From Erysipelotrichaceae bacterium UBA4808 (lineage in GTDB: Bacteria > Bacillota_I > Bacilli_A > Erysipelotrichales > Erysipelotrichaceae), in contig DHGC01000001.1 of assembly GCA_002402585.1 (NCBI GenBank), positions 5,721 to 27,921 on the forward strand: a stretch of DNA of 22,201 nucleotides. Reading direction: 5' to 3'. The notes beneath the pieces were generated by a model that worked only from the letters and a program-made list of their open reading frames with translations, was not told the origin of the DNA and did no database searches. Positions 14,415-22,026 of the stretch are shown piece by piece (positions within the stretch are counted from its first letter, which is position 1; each line of letters starts with the position of its first letter). A program made the position numbers and the translations under genes.

Positions 14415-14959
14415 TATAGTGTTTTTTCTAAATCAATGTAAGCAATCTCAGTAGGTGTTTCACGACCAAACAAGGTGGTCAACACAACCGCAGATTGTGA
14501 CTCATCATTCATGCTTTCCACAACACCCTCAAGACCACTGAATGGACCATTGAGGATACGGACATGATCATTGACACTGAAATTCACGACAACTTTATTT
14601 TCACTCAAGCCTAAACGTCTAAAAATCGTTTCGATTTCATCTGCTGACACGGGGAATGGTTTTGCACCACCACCTGAAGATCCGATAAATCCGGTAACAC
14701 CTGGGGTATTACGAACAACATACCAAGCTTCATCGGTCATGATCATTTCCACGAATAAATAACCTGGGAAAAGATTACGCATACGCTCAACCTTTTTGCC
14801 ATTCTTGATTTCGATTTCAGATTCTTCCGCAACCAATATTCTAAATAAGTTGTTTTCCAAACCCATCGTTTCAACACGACGTTCAAGGTTTTCTTTTACG
14901 CGATTTTCATGGCCTGCATAGGTATTGACGACGTACCACTCTTTTACGATATCTTCCAT
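14414..14959 (-). CDS. nusG: Transcription termination/antitermination protein NusG
   Basis: NusG of 181 residues. The NGN domain (EWYVVNTYAGHENRVKENLE and LFPGYLFVEMIMTDEAWYVV) is followed by a C-terminal KOW domain (VRILNGPFSGLEGVVESMND). It binds RNA polymerase and affects pausing and termination. The start is ATG at 14959 (MEDIVKEW), with GGAG 6 nt upstream; an upstream TTG would overlap secE. The start is 1 nt from the secE stop, so the two genes are tightly coupled. In this window nusG is the last gene before an accessory insertion, instead of running on to rplK. Confidence 0.97.
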   Translation of the reverse strand: MEDIVKEWYVVNTYAGHENRVKENLERRVETMGLENNLFRILVAEESEIEIKNGKKVERMRNLFPGYLFVEMIMTDEAWYVVRNTPGVTGFIGSSGGGAKPFPVSADEIETIFRRLGLSENKVVVNFSVNDHVRILNGPFSGLEGVVESMNDESQSAVVLTTLFGRETPTEIAYIDLEKTL

Positions 14960-14960
14960 C

Positions 14961-15146
14961 TTAGACTCCAATTCCAATCATGCGGAGGAAGAAGGCAATG
15001 GCTGCCTCACTGAAGACAAAGAAGATTCCGAAGAACACGATAAAGATGATGACAACCAATGTACTATGTTGGAGTTCATCAGCCTTTGGCCAGCGAATCC
15101 GCTTAATTTCTGTAAATATCCCTGAGAGACTGAACCATTTCAACAT
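14961..15146 (-). CDS. secE: Preprotein translocase subunit SecE
   Basis: Small membrane protein of 61 residues, normal for Gram-positive SecE, with a cytoplasmic amphipathic segment (GIFTEIKRIRWPKADEL) holding the family motif RIRWPK and one membrane helix (STLVVIIFIVFFGIFFVFSE). It stabilises SecY in the translocon. The ATG at 15146 follows AGGAGGAG. It lies between rpmG and nusG, as in B. subtilis. Confidence 0.95.
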   Translation of the reverse strand: MLKWFSLSGIFTEIKRIRWPKADELQHSTLVVIIFIVFFGIFFVFSEAAIAFFLRMIGIGV

Positions 15147-15157
15147 TTGCTCTCCTC

Positions 15158-15316
15158 CTACTTTGTTTCTTTATGTAAGGTCTGCTGATTACAATGCTTA
15201 CAAAACTTCATTAATTCCAAGCGCGTTGTCGCATTGCTTTTATTACGAGAAGTGGTGTAATTACGATTCAAACATATTGTGCACGTTAAAATAACCTGCT
15301 TACTTTTATCCGCCAT
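15158..15316 (-). CDS. rpmG: 50S ribosomal protein L33
   Basis: Ribosomal protein L33 of 52 residues in the zinc-binding (C+) form: CTIC and CKHC pairs are both present. The core RNYTTSRNKSNATTRLELMK is diagnostic. The ATG at 15316 has GGAG 7 nt before it, so the frame extension upstream is discarded. Retention of all four cysteines means that it needs zinc; no C- paralog is seen in this window. Confidence 0.95.
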   Translation of the reverse strand: MADKSKQVILTCTICLNRNYTTSRNKSNATTRLELMKFCKHCNQQTLHKETK

Positions 15317-15341
15317 AACATCACTCCATTTCTGCTTTATA

Positions 15342-15370
15342 ACTCTATCACAAGCTCCTATGGGTGTCAA
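15342..15370 (-). promoter_or_regulatory. Candidate promoter of rpmG-secE-nusG
   Basis: On the minus strand TTGACA (15365-15370), 17 bp, TAGAGT (15342-15347). It overlaps the last codons and stop of the sigma-factor gene, giving a leader of about 20 nt before rpmG. Confidence 0.55.
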
Positions 15371-15971
15371 ACATGAGCCTTATTTTCTTTTTGATCTTCT
15401 GGATTGTGTTATCCACATCCTTATCCGTCAAATCAAATTGTTTGCCAATCTCACGATAGGTATACCCTAAATGATATTTTTGGAAGACTTTCCATTCTGT
15501 CTCAGAAAGTTGTTCCTGGATAGATGGGATTTGATCTTTAACCCAAGCGATATCTGCTTTAAAGACTGGATCGAACTCTTTTGAGCTGCTTGTGATTGTG
15601 TCTAAAAGCGTCAATTGCTCATCTTCAGACACATGCATATCCAATGAAACAGCTTGGTTCAACATCTGACGATTCTGTGATCGATGTTTACGTAGATAAG
15701 AACGGACTTCATTCTCAATACATTTACTCGCGAAACTTGAGAACAGAACACCAAATCTTGGATCATGGTGTTTGATGGCATTCATCAAACCAATCAAAGC
15801 TTCTTGATAGAGATCTTGTTTATCCAGATCATGCGGAATTGGAAAGTGTACACATTTGTAAATAACAGACCAAATGATACGTTGATATGCACTGATTAGT
15901 TCCTGCAACGATTCTTCATCGTTTGCTTTGATGCGTTCAATAAGTTCGATTTCTTTGACGTCTTGAATCAC
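15348..15971 (-). CDS. sigH: Sigma-70 family RNA polymerase sigma factor, SigH-like
   Basis: Sigma factor of 207 residues. Region 2 is visible in DLDKQDLYQEALIGLMNAIK and FSSFASKCIENEVRSYLRKH, followed by a SigH-like VSLDMHVSEDEQLTLLDTI, then region 4 (SETEWKVFQKYHLGYTYREI, DKDVDNTIQKIKKKI). Length and position between rlmB and rpmG match B. subtilis sigH (sigma-30), which controls competence and early sporulation. A non-sporulating relative would use it otherwise. The start is GTG at 15971, with AGGAG about 10 nt upstream. The rlmB stop is 28 nt away, so both share a transcript. Region 4 is divergent, and the name rests mostly on gene order. Confidence 0.82.
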   Translation of the reverse strand: MIQDVKEIELIERIKANDEESLQELISAYQRIIWSVIYKCVHFPIPHDLDKQDLYQEALIGLMNAIKHHDPRFGVLFSSFASKCIENEVRSYLRKHRSQNRQMLNQAVSLDMHVSEDEQLTLLDTITSSSKEFDPVFKADIAWVKDQIPSIQEQLSETEWKVFQKYHLGYTYREIGKQFDLTDKDVDNTIQKIKKKIRLMFDTHRSL

Positions 15972-15999
15972 AATGTGAATTCTCCTTTAACAAATTTTG

Positions 16000-16716
16000 T
16001 TAGAGGGGATTCCGTTTGTTTAGCACCTCATACATCAGTAAGGCCGCACTAACCGAAGCATTCAAAGAATTGATCTCCCCAAACATGGGAATCTTGACAA
16101 CCTGGTCGCAATTCTTTAGAACCAATCGTGATATACCTTTGCCTTCTGATCCAATTACAAGCGCAACACGTCCTTGATATGCAATCGATCGATAATCAAC
16201 CGCATCCGACGTGAATTCACTCCCATACACCCAAAACTGATGTTTCTTCAAGGTTTCGATCGTCTGTGTCATATTCGTGACAACAATCGTCTTAACCGTT
16301 TCAATCGCCCCTGTCGAAACTTTCGCAACCGTCGCATTCAAGCTGACGGAATTATGTTTTGGAATGATGATCGCATCAACCTTACTTGCATCGGCTGTTC
16401 GAAGAATCGCACCCAAATTATGTGGATCTTCCAAGCCATCTAAAAGGACAAGTGTCGCATCGCTACCTAAAGTAGCCAATACTTCTTCGAGTTGATACAT
16501 TTTGTAATCCTCAACCTCAGCCACAACCCCTTGGTGATTTCTACCATAGCGATCCAGTTCTTGAACATCACTTAATTTTACTTTAATGTTTTCTTGTTTC
16601 GCTAAAGCAAGCATCTCCTTATCTGGATGTGCTTTATTTAAGATTATTTGGTGAATTTGCTTGTGATTGAGAATGCGTTGCTTGACAACGTTTTTCCCGT
16701 AGATGTATTGTGCCAT
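16000..16716 (-). CDS. rlmB: 23S rRNA (guanosine-2'-O-)-methyltransferase, TrmH/SpoU family
   Basis: Protein of 238 residues with an N-terminal L30e-like RNA-binding domain (YIYGKNVVKQRIL, then a SpoU substrate-binding pattern) and the SPOUT knot: LVLLDGLEDPHNLGAILRTA (motif 1 with the N-x-x-A-I-x-R arginine), ALVIGSEGKGISRL (motif 2) and IPMFGEINSLNASVSAALLM (motif 3). It corresponds to B. subtilis yacO and to RlmB (Gm2251). The exact target is inferred. The ATG at 16716 has only a weak ribosome binding site (AGG at a distance). A yacP gene normally follows in Bacillus; here the sigma factor follows directly. Confidence 0.93.
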   Translation of the reverse strand: MAQYIYGKNVVKQRILNHKQIHQIILNKAHPDKEMLALAKQENIKVKLSDVQELDRYGRNHQGVVAEVEDYKMYQLEEVLATLGSDATLVLLDGLEDPHNLGAILRTADASKVDAIIIPKHNSVSLNATVAKVSTGAIETVKTIVVTNMTQTIETLKKHQFWVYGSEFTSDAVDYRSIAYQGRVALVIGSEGKGISRLVLKNCDQVVKIPMFGEINSLNASVSAALLMYEVLNKRNPL

Positions 16717-16871
16717 GTTTTTTTAAAGACCTAGTTCTTAATTTGTTTCAAAGTTTTCCCCAACACTGTGGTCAATAATTGGGAACTTCGCTTAAACAGT
16801 ACTCTAATTCTATAATATTTATTTGAGATTGTGTAGCCTTCCTTATAAATAAACACATTATAAGTGTGATT
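16717..16871 (-). other. Intergenic leader with two inverted repeats upstream of rlmB
   Basis: The 155-bp gap between mrnC and rlmB holds two dyads: CTTATAA / TTATAAG (16842-16848 with 16858-16864) and TTCCCAA / TTGGGGAA with a bulge (16779-16785 with 16756-16763). Neither has a clear U tract. I see no convincing promoter. The gap is unusually long for this tight operon. Confidence 0.4.
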
Positions 16872-17270
16872 TTATTGTTGGATGTCTTCATTTTCTACAA
16901 AGACAATCATTAGATTGAACAATTCATCCAATCGAGCTTGTTCATGATGCAAATGGAGATGACCAATCAAAGCCTCAAAGCCCGTCGCATGTCGATAGGT
17001 CACGATATCCGTATTCTTCGCCTTGGTATCACTCTTATGATTTCGACCTCGAAGATAAACCTTATGCTCCTCTTCTGTTAGAAATCCATTTTGAATAAGA
17101 TATTGGACATACTCCGCTTGCGCCTGTGCACGTACGAAACGAACACTATACTCCTGGAGTTCTTTGGTTTTCGTCAACCCCTTGTTTACAAGATACTCTC
17201 GCACATACAGGGATAAGACCGCATCACCCACAAAAGCCAAGGTGCTGCCATTCAAGAGATCGATACGCAT
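16872..17270 (-). CDS. mrnC: Mini-ribonuclease 3
   Basis: RNase III catalytic domain without a dsRNA-binding domain, 132 residues. LNGSTLAFVGDAVLSLYVRE holds the catalytic Asp16 of the RNase III signature, and RGRNHKSDTKAKNTDIVTYR with HATGFEALIGHLHL completes the Mini-III signature. In B. subtilis MrnC matures the 3' and 5' ends of 23S rRNA. The ATG at 17270 overlaps the cysS stop by 1 nt (TGATG), so translation is coupled, as in Bacillus. Confidence 0.96.
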   Translation of the reverse strand: MRIDLLNGSTLAFVGDAVLSLYVREYLVNKGLTKTKELQEYSVRFVRAQAQAEYVQYLIQNGFLTEEEHKVYLRGRNHKSDTKAKNTDIVTYRHATGFEALIGHLHLHHEQARLDELFNLMIVFVENEDIQQ

Positions 17271-18598
17271 CAGAGAACGTTCGCTTCCATGAGAACTTTA
17301 CGATACGCATCGGCTAGGGCAAAATCTTTATCAACTTTTGCTTGGTTCCATTTTTGATGGATGGCTTTAAGTTCATCACTTACATTGAAGTAAATATGTT
17401 CGATTCCTAAAATATCCAACATCGCTTTAAGGTCGTGATATTGTGCGAAAAGCTCGTCTTTGAGCTCATGTACACGAAGATTGATATTGATGGCTTTCAC
17501 TACATCAAAGATGCGCATCATGGCATTGGGTGTATTCAAATCATCTTGCATCGCATCCAAGAATGCATCATAAAATGGTGTGTGTGCCATTTCTTTGATT
17601 TCAAGATTACTCAACTGAACCTTGATTTCAACTTGACGTAATGCATTCAAAGCCTTGTTTACTTCGATCTTAGCCGTTTCAACCACATCATCGGTGATGT
17701 TCAAAGGCGAACGATAATCCACACTCAACATCATCCAACGCACGACAGCTGAACCCAATTGCTCAATCACATCTCTCGCCAACATGACATTGCCTAAAGA
17801 TTTGCTCATCTTCTCACCATCAATATTCAACATCCCATTGTGCATCCATACATTGGCCAAGCCATGGTGGAGGCAGGCTCTGGATTGTGCCACTTCATTC
17901 TCATGATGCGGGAATTTCAAATCCATTCCACCCCCATGAATATCAATCATATGATGAAAGTGTTCATGAATCATGACAACACATTCCGTATGCCAACCGG
18001 GTCTGCCTTTGCCCCAAGGTGAGTCCCATTGAATCCCTTGGTCTGTTTTTTTCCATAAGGTAAAATCCAAAGGATTTTCCTTTTCACTTTCAGCTTCAAT
18101 ACGCGCCCCAACAAGAAGGTCTTCGATGCGCTGTTTTGATATCTCACCATATTCATTTGCCTTTTCCACACGGAAATAGACATTTCCATTCACATCATAC
18201 GCATAGCCTTGATCCACAAGTTCTTGGATGAATGCCACAATGCCCTCAATGTTCTCAGTAACTTTTGGATTATGCTCAATCGATAAAGCATTTAAACTAT
18301 TACGAACATTTTCATAGGCTTCGATATAACGCTTTGTGATGACAGTCTCATCTACGTTCTCATGGATAGCTTTTTGGATGATCTTGTCATCCACATCGGT
18401 ATAATTCGACACAAAATCAACCGTGTATCCCAAGGCTGAAAAGAGTCGACGTAAGGTATCGAACACAATGATCGGTCGTGCATTTCCAATGTGGGCTTCA
18501 CCGTAAACAGTAGGTCCACAGACATACATGGATACTTCATTGGATTTAATGGGTTTGAATGTTTCAATCTGATTTGTTTTTGAGTTAAAGAGCTTCAT
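17270..18598 (-). CDS. cysS: Cysteinyl-tRNA synthetase
   Basis: Class I aminoacyl-tRNA synthetase of 442 residues that charges tRNA-Cys. With the ATG at 18598 it begins MKLFNSKTNQIETFKPI. Zinc and active-site features: Cys27 in YVCGPTVYG, the HIGN variant of HIGH (AHIGNARPI, residues about 35-43), Cys206 (WHTEC), His-Glu in FPHHENE, and KMSKS (residues about 263-267). Two in-frame starts lie 6 and 9 nt upstream (ATG at 18604, GTG at 18607); I favour 18598 because GGTGAT lies before it. No T-box is visible in the short upstream gap. It is the first gene of the minus-strand housekeeping run and is coupled to mrnC. Confidence 0.97.
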   Translation of the reverse strand: MKLFNSKTNQIETFKPIKSNEVSMYVCGPTVYGEAHIGNARPIIVFDTLRRLFSALGYTVDFVSNYTDVDDKIIQKAIHENVDETVITKRYIEAYENVRNSLNALSIEHNPKVTENIEGIVAFIQELVDQGYAYDVNGNVYFRVEKANEYGEISKQRIEDLLVGARIEAESEKENPLDFTLWKKTDQGIQWDSPWGKGRPGWHTECVVMIHEHFHHMIDIHGGGMDLKFPHHENEVAQSRACLHHGLANVWMHNGMLNIDGEKMSKSLGNVMLARDVIEQLGSAVVRWMMLSVDYRSPLNITDDVVETAKIEVNKALNALRQVEIKVQLSNLEIKEMAHTPFYDAFLDAMQDDLNTPNAMMRIFDVVKAININLRVHELKDELFAQYHDLKAMLDILGIEHIYFNVSDELKAIHQKWNQAKVDKDFALADAYRKVLMEANVL

Positions 18599-18615
18599 GT
18601 GCATCACCGTGTATT

Positions 18616-18624
18616 ATTATAGCA
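18616..18624 (-). promoter_or_regulatory. Extended -10 promoter of cysS
   Basis: TGCTATAAT on the minus strand is a perfect extended -10 (TGnTATAAT). I see no good -35 at 16-18 bp, which extended -10 promoters can lack. Transcription would begin near 18609, giving a very short 5' end. Confidence 0.6.
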
Positions 18625-18676
18625 TGTCTTACCTAATTTTCATGTGTCTCAAAACCATTTGTGTTAGGATATTACT

Positions 18677-19075
18677 ATGGTTGAAGCACTTAAATGGTTT
18701 ATCGAAGTTGTAAACAAAGTCCATCGTTGGATTCTCAGTCTAAACGACCAATACACATGGGCACTTTCAGATAAAGACTTGCACTTCATCGTGTTTGGTC
18801 TCTTGGCATTAGGCTTTTTCATCATGATCCATGCCCTATTTAGACGTATCGCAAAAGTATCAATCAGTACCCTATCGTTCATCTACACCTTTACCGTCAT
18901 GTTCGCCTTGGCAATGGCGATAGAATTTGGCCAACGTGTCACCCAACAGGGCATCATGGATTTTGATGATGTGTTGTTTGGGATGGTAGGTTTCTTAGTC
19001 TTTTTTATCATCTATCAATTCATTCTCGTCATTCTAAAAGCAATCCGATCTTTTATTAAAGATAGAAAGAGGTAA
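18677..19075 (+). CDS. VanZ-like family membrane protein
   Basis: Membrane protein of 132 residues with three hydrophobic helices (about 35-56, 62-86 and 98-122) and a short amphipathic N-terminus. The pattern DKDLHFIVFGLLALG, then IEFGQ, then DFDDVLFGMVGFLV is that of the VanZ-like family (DK-HF, E--Q, D--DVL--). VanZ itself gives low-level teicoplanin resistance, but most family members are uncharacterised. The ATG at 18677 has AGGA 7 nt ahead. It is divergent from cysS and is followed after 1 nt by galE, so both are one transcript. Confidence 0.8.
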   Translation: MVEALKWFIEVVNKVHRWILSLNDQYTWALSDKDLHFIVFGLLALGFFIMIHALFRRIAKVSISTLSFIYTFTVMFALAMAIEFGQRVTQQGIMDFDDVLFGMVGFLVFFIIYQFILVILKAIRSFIKDRKR

Positions 19076-19076
19076 T

Positions 19077-20072
19077 ATGAGTATTTTAGTCACTGGAGGA
19101 ACCGGCTATATTGGTTCCCACACCGTCGTTGTCTTGTTGGAAGCGGGTTATGATGTGATCATCGCAGACAACCTGTACAACAGTAAACTGGATGTCTTAG
19201 ATAAGATTGAAACCATTACAGGCATCCGTCCGATGTTTTATAACGTCGATGTTTCCAAACGCAGTGAAATCGAACCTTTATTTAAGATGCATTCAATTGA
19301 AGCGATCCTTCACTTTGCAGGCTATAAGGCTGTTGGAGAATCCGTTGCTTTACCTTTAATGTATTACCGAAACAATCTTTTGGGAACGATTGAGTTGGCG
19401 GATTGTGCTGTGAAGTACAATGTGTCGAAGTTCATCTTCAGTTCCTCTGCGACGGTGTATGGCGATAATATCGTTCCTTTACATGAAGACTTACCTTTGC
19501 TTCCCACAACCAATCCCTATGGTGAAACCAAGGCAATTTCTGAGCGTATTTTAACAGACGTGGCCAAGGCAAATTCTGATTTTAACGTTACCTTATTGCG
19601 CTATTTCAATCCAATCGGTGCACATGCGAGTGGTTTGATAGGTGAGATTCCCGTTGGAACTCCGAATAATCTTATGCCGTATCTTACACAAGTTGCAAAG
19701 GGAAAACGTACGCATCTTTCTGTATTTGGCGATAATTATCCAACCGTAGATGGGACAGGCGTTCGTGATTACATCCATGTGGTAGATCTTGCCATAGGTC
19801 ATATGGCTGCTCTCAAGGGGATGCATGATGGTGTCAATGTCTATAATCTTGGGACAGGTAAAGGGAGTTCGGTGTTGGAGCTCATTCAAACCTTTGAACG
19901 TGTCAATTCAATTAAGATCCCCTATCAAATCGTTGATCGTAGACAGGGCGATGTGGCGGCTTCCTATGCCGATGTATCCAAGGCGTATAACGATTTAAAC
20001 TGGAAGACTGAAAAGAGTCTTGAGGACATGTGTCGAGACAGTTGGTTTTTCGAGAAAAACTTAAAAGATTGA
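19077..20072 (+). CDS. galE: UDP-glucose 4-epimerase
   Basis: Extended short-chain dehydrogenase of 331 residues that interconverts UDP-glucose and UDP-galactose. The NAD-binding GGTGYIGSH lies at residues 7-15, the catalytic Ser124 in FSSSATVYG, and the Tyr148-x3-Lys152 pair in NPYGETKAI. FNPIGAHASGLIGE and NNLMPYLTQVA further on are typical of bacterial GalE. The ATG at 19077 has AGAGG just ahead and follows the VanZ-like stop by 1 nt. A terminator follows. Supply of UDP-galactose for surface polysaccharide fits the rfbA-containing operon next to it. Confidence 0.95.
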   Translation: MSILVTGGTGYIGSHTVVVLLEAGYDVIIADNLYNSKLDVLDKIETITGIRPMFYNVDVSKRSEIEPLFKMHSIEAILHFAGYKAVGESVALPLMYYRNNLLGTIELADCAVKYNVSKFIFSSSATVYGDNIVPLHEDLPLLPTTNPYGETKAISERILTDVAKANSDFNVTLLRYFNPIGAHASGLIGEIPVGTPNNLMPYLTQVAKGKRTHLSVFGDNYPTVDGTGVRDYIHVVDLAIGHMAALKGMHDGVNVYNLGTGKGSSVLELIQTFERVNSIKIPYQIVDRRQGDVAASYADVSKAYNDLNWKTEKSLEDMCRDSWFFEKNLKD

Positions 20073-20073
20073 A

Positions 20074-20100
20074 GTGTGAACTCTGTGTTCACGCTTTTTA
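20074..20100 (+). terminator. Terminator after galE
   Basis: GTGTGAAC (20074-20081) pairs with GTTCACGC (20087-20094) with one G-U pair and a 5-nt loop, followed by TTTTTA. It lies directly after the galE stop. Confidence 0.88.
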
Positions 20101-20112
20101 TTTATTAGAATA

Positions 20113-20121
20113 TGTTAAAAT
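20113..20121 (+). promoter_or_regulatory. Possible extended -10 promoter for the ligase/racemase operon
   Basis: TGTTAAAAT lies 20 bp before the ATG at 20142 and after the galE terminator, so a promoter is expected here. The -35 region is poor. Confidence 0.35.
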
Positions 20122-20141
20122 AATTCCGTACAGAGAAAAAT

Positions 20142-21338
20142 ATGCAAAATAAAGCCGTCATCTTAGGTTCAAACTATTTCATTGCTTTAAGCATCTTGCG
20201 TTCCTTAGGTCCGCATGATGTTCATTGCGTTGCCTTGGATCATTCCAAAAAGAATAGTTATGCCTTTTTATCCAAATATGTCAAAGAAGCGCATGTGACT
20301 CCACACTACAAAGATCAGGAATCTGAATTTTTAGTTTGGTTGATCAATTATGCGAAAAAACAGGACCTAAAACCTGTTCTTTTTCCATGTGCGGATAATT
20401 ATGTGGAGTTTATCGATAAACATTTGGATGAACTTCGAGAAGTTTATTTGATTCCTCAAACCCAAAAGGGGCTTTATACAGAAGTCATGAATAAGGATAC
20501 CTTGCATGATCTTGCGGTCAAACACGGTGTTCGGGTTCCAGAGTCCTATCGTTCCAACGAAAGTAACTTAAAAACTAAAGTATCACAGAATGTGGGTTAT
20601 CCCTGCATTGTAAAGCCCGTAGACTCCCCTGCCTTCACCAAAGCATTCCGTGTTAAGAGTTTCATGGTTCATGATGAAAGCGAACTGGAAACCGCTTTAA
20701 ACAAGGCTCATAGCGCTGAGCTTGACGTCATTGTCCAGCGCATCATTCCCGGCTTTGACAATCATATGTATACCTACGATGCTTATATGAATCAAACTTC
20801 GGATGTGACGCATTGGGTGACCTGTAATAAATTCCGTCAGTACCCCATCAATTTCGGAGCGTCTTCATTCACCATTCAGAAATATGTACCTGAACTGCAT
20901 GAAATTGGCGAACCCTTCTTCAAAGCGATGGGTTATAAAGGTTTTGCAGAGATTGAGTTCAAAAAAGATGCAAAAACAGGTGAATTTTACTTGATTGAAA
21001 TCAATGTTCGTACAACGACGCTCAATTCCATGTTGCAGAGGGCTGGGGTCAACTTCCCTTATGTTCAATACTGTGAATTGACAGGCAAACCCCTTTCGAA
21101 CCATGCAGTTAAAGAAGACACCAACATCGCATTCTGGTTCGAATACGAAGACATGTTGGCCATCAAAGACTACATCAAAACCAATCAATTAACCCTTAAA
21201 CAAGTGCTCCCTACTTTCAAACGTCCGATCGTACCCGCAGTTTTTGACGTAAAAGATGTTAAACCATTCTTTGGCATGTTGGGCATGTTGGGCGGAAGAG
21301 CTGTCCGGAAGGTCAAGCGGATGGTGTTCCATGCATAA
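20142..21338 (+). CDS. ATP-grasp ligase, probable D-aspartate ligase
   Basis: Protein of 398 residues in the ATP-grasp superfamily. An N-terminal pre-ATP-grasp region (KAVILGSNYFIALSILRSLG) is followed by nucleotide-binding elements (YPCIVKPVDSP, VIVQRIIPGFDNHMYTYDAY) and the Mg-binding strand FAEIEFKKD...EFYLIEINVRTT (Glu and Asn ligands in EIN). The same order is seen in Enterococcus faecium D-aspartate ligase Asl, which adds D-Asp to the Lys side chain of the peptidoglycan precursor. The gene overlaps an aspartate racemase gene, as asl and racD are paired in lactic acid bacteria. The alternative is an ATP-grasp enzyme that adds an amino acid to a surface polysaccharide. The ribosome binding site is weak (AGAGA). 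Confidence 0.7.
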   Translation: MQNKAVILGSNYFIALSILRSLGPHDVHCVALDHSKKNSYAFLSKYVKEAHVTPHYKDQESEFLVWLINYAKKQDLKPVLFPCADNYVEFIDKHLDELREVYLIPQTQKGLYTEVMNKDTLHDLAVKHGVRVPESYRSNESNLKTKVSQNVGYPCIVKPVDSPAFTKAFRVKSFMVHDESELETALNKAHSAELDVIVQRIIPGFDNHMYTYDAYMNQTSDVTHWVTCNKFRQYPINFGASSFTIQKYVPELHEIGEPFFKAMGYKGFAEIEFKKDAKTGEFYLIEINVRTTTLNSMLQRAGVNFPYVQYCELTGKPLSNHAVKEDTNIAFWFEYEDMLAIKDYIKTNQLTLKQVLPTFKRPIVPAVFDVKDVKPFFGMLGMLGGRAVRKVKRMVFHA

Positions 21339-22026
21339 CAATCGGATTGGCATCATCGGGGGGATGGGACCCGAGGCAACAGCCTATTATTATACCCAAT
21401 TGGTCAAACGCACCCATGCGTCGAAGGACCAAGATCATTTCCATGTAATGATCGATGCGAATCCTAAGATTCCCGATCGCACCCAAGCGATCTTGAATAA
21501 CGGTGAAACACCTCTACCTTATTTGATTGAAAGCATCGAACGTTTGAATCTATTGAATGTTGATAAAGCGTTCATCACCTGCATCACCAGTCATTATTTC
21601 TTTGATCAAATCAAACCCCATGCTCAATTTGAACTTATTCATGCCTTAGATGCCTTGAATAAAGCTTTACATCAAGCAAACATTAAAAAAATTGGTTTGT
21701 TGGCTACCAGTGGAACCATCAAGACCCAACTCTTTCCTAAAGCACTTAAAGATATCGAAGTCATCGTACCAAATGAATCCTCACAAGCTGAAGTCATGGA
21801 CGCCATCTATAATCCTCAAAGCGGAATCAAGAGTGGTCATACCGAAGGCATCGCGCTTAAGCAACTGATTAAAGCGGGTGAAGCCTTGATTGCACAGGGA
21901 GCAGAAGTGATTATCGGTGGATGTACGGAAGTATCGATGGTTCTAAGAACAGAGCATTTCAATGTAAAATTATACGATCCGATGATCGTTACAATTGATT
22001 CCATCATAAAAGGAGATTCACTATGA
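21331..22026 (+). CDS. racD: Aspartate racemase (Asp/Glu racemase family)
   Basis: PLP-independent racemase of 231 residues that makes D-aspartate from L-aspartate. GIIGGMGPEATAYYY is the N-terminal signature, and the two catalytic cysteines appear as Cys84 (ITCITSHYF) and Cys198 (IIGGCTE). The first motif reads Cys-Ile-Thr, whereas the common form is Cys-Asn-Thr. The ATG at 21331 is inside the last codons of the ligase gene (8-nt overlap) and has GGATGG upstream. The stop overlaps the rfbA start (ATGA). This tight coupling supports its role of supplying D-Asp to the ligase. Confidence 0.88.
   Translation: MHNNRIGIIGGMGPEATAYYYTQLVKRTHASKDQDHFHVMIDANPKIPDRTQAILNNGETPLPYLIESIERLNLLNVDKAFITCITSHYFFDQIKPHAQFELIHALDALNKALHQANIKKIGLLATSGTIKTQLFPKALKDIEVIVPNESSQAEVMDAIYNPQSGIKSGHTEGIALKQLIKAGEALIAQGAEVIIGGCTEVSMVLRTEHFNVKLYDPMIVTIDSIIKGDSL

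Noticed and set aside
18599..18676. A T-box riboswitch upstream of cysS.
   Set aside because: The gap to the divergent gene is too short and has no T-box sequence or terminator/antiterminator pair.
18677..19075. A glycopeptide-resistance role for the VanZ-like gene.
   Set aside because: No vanHAX-type genes are near, and the family is broad. The name refers only to the domain.
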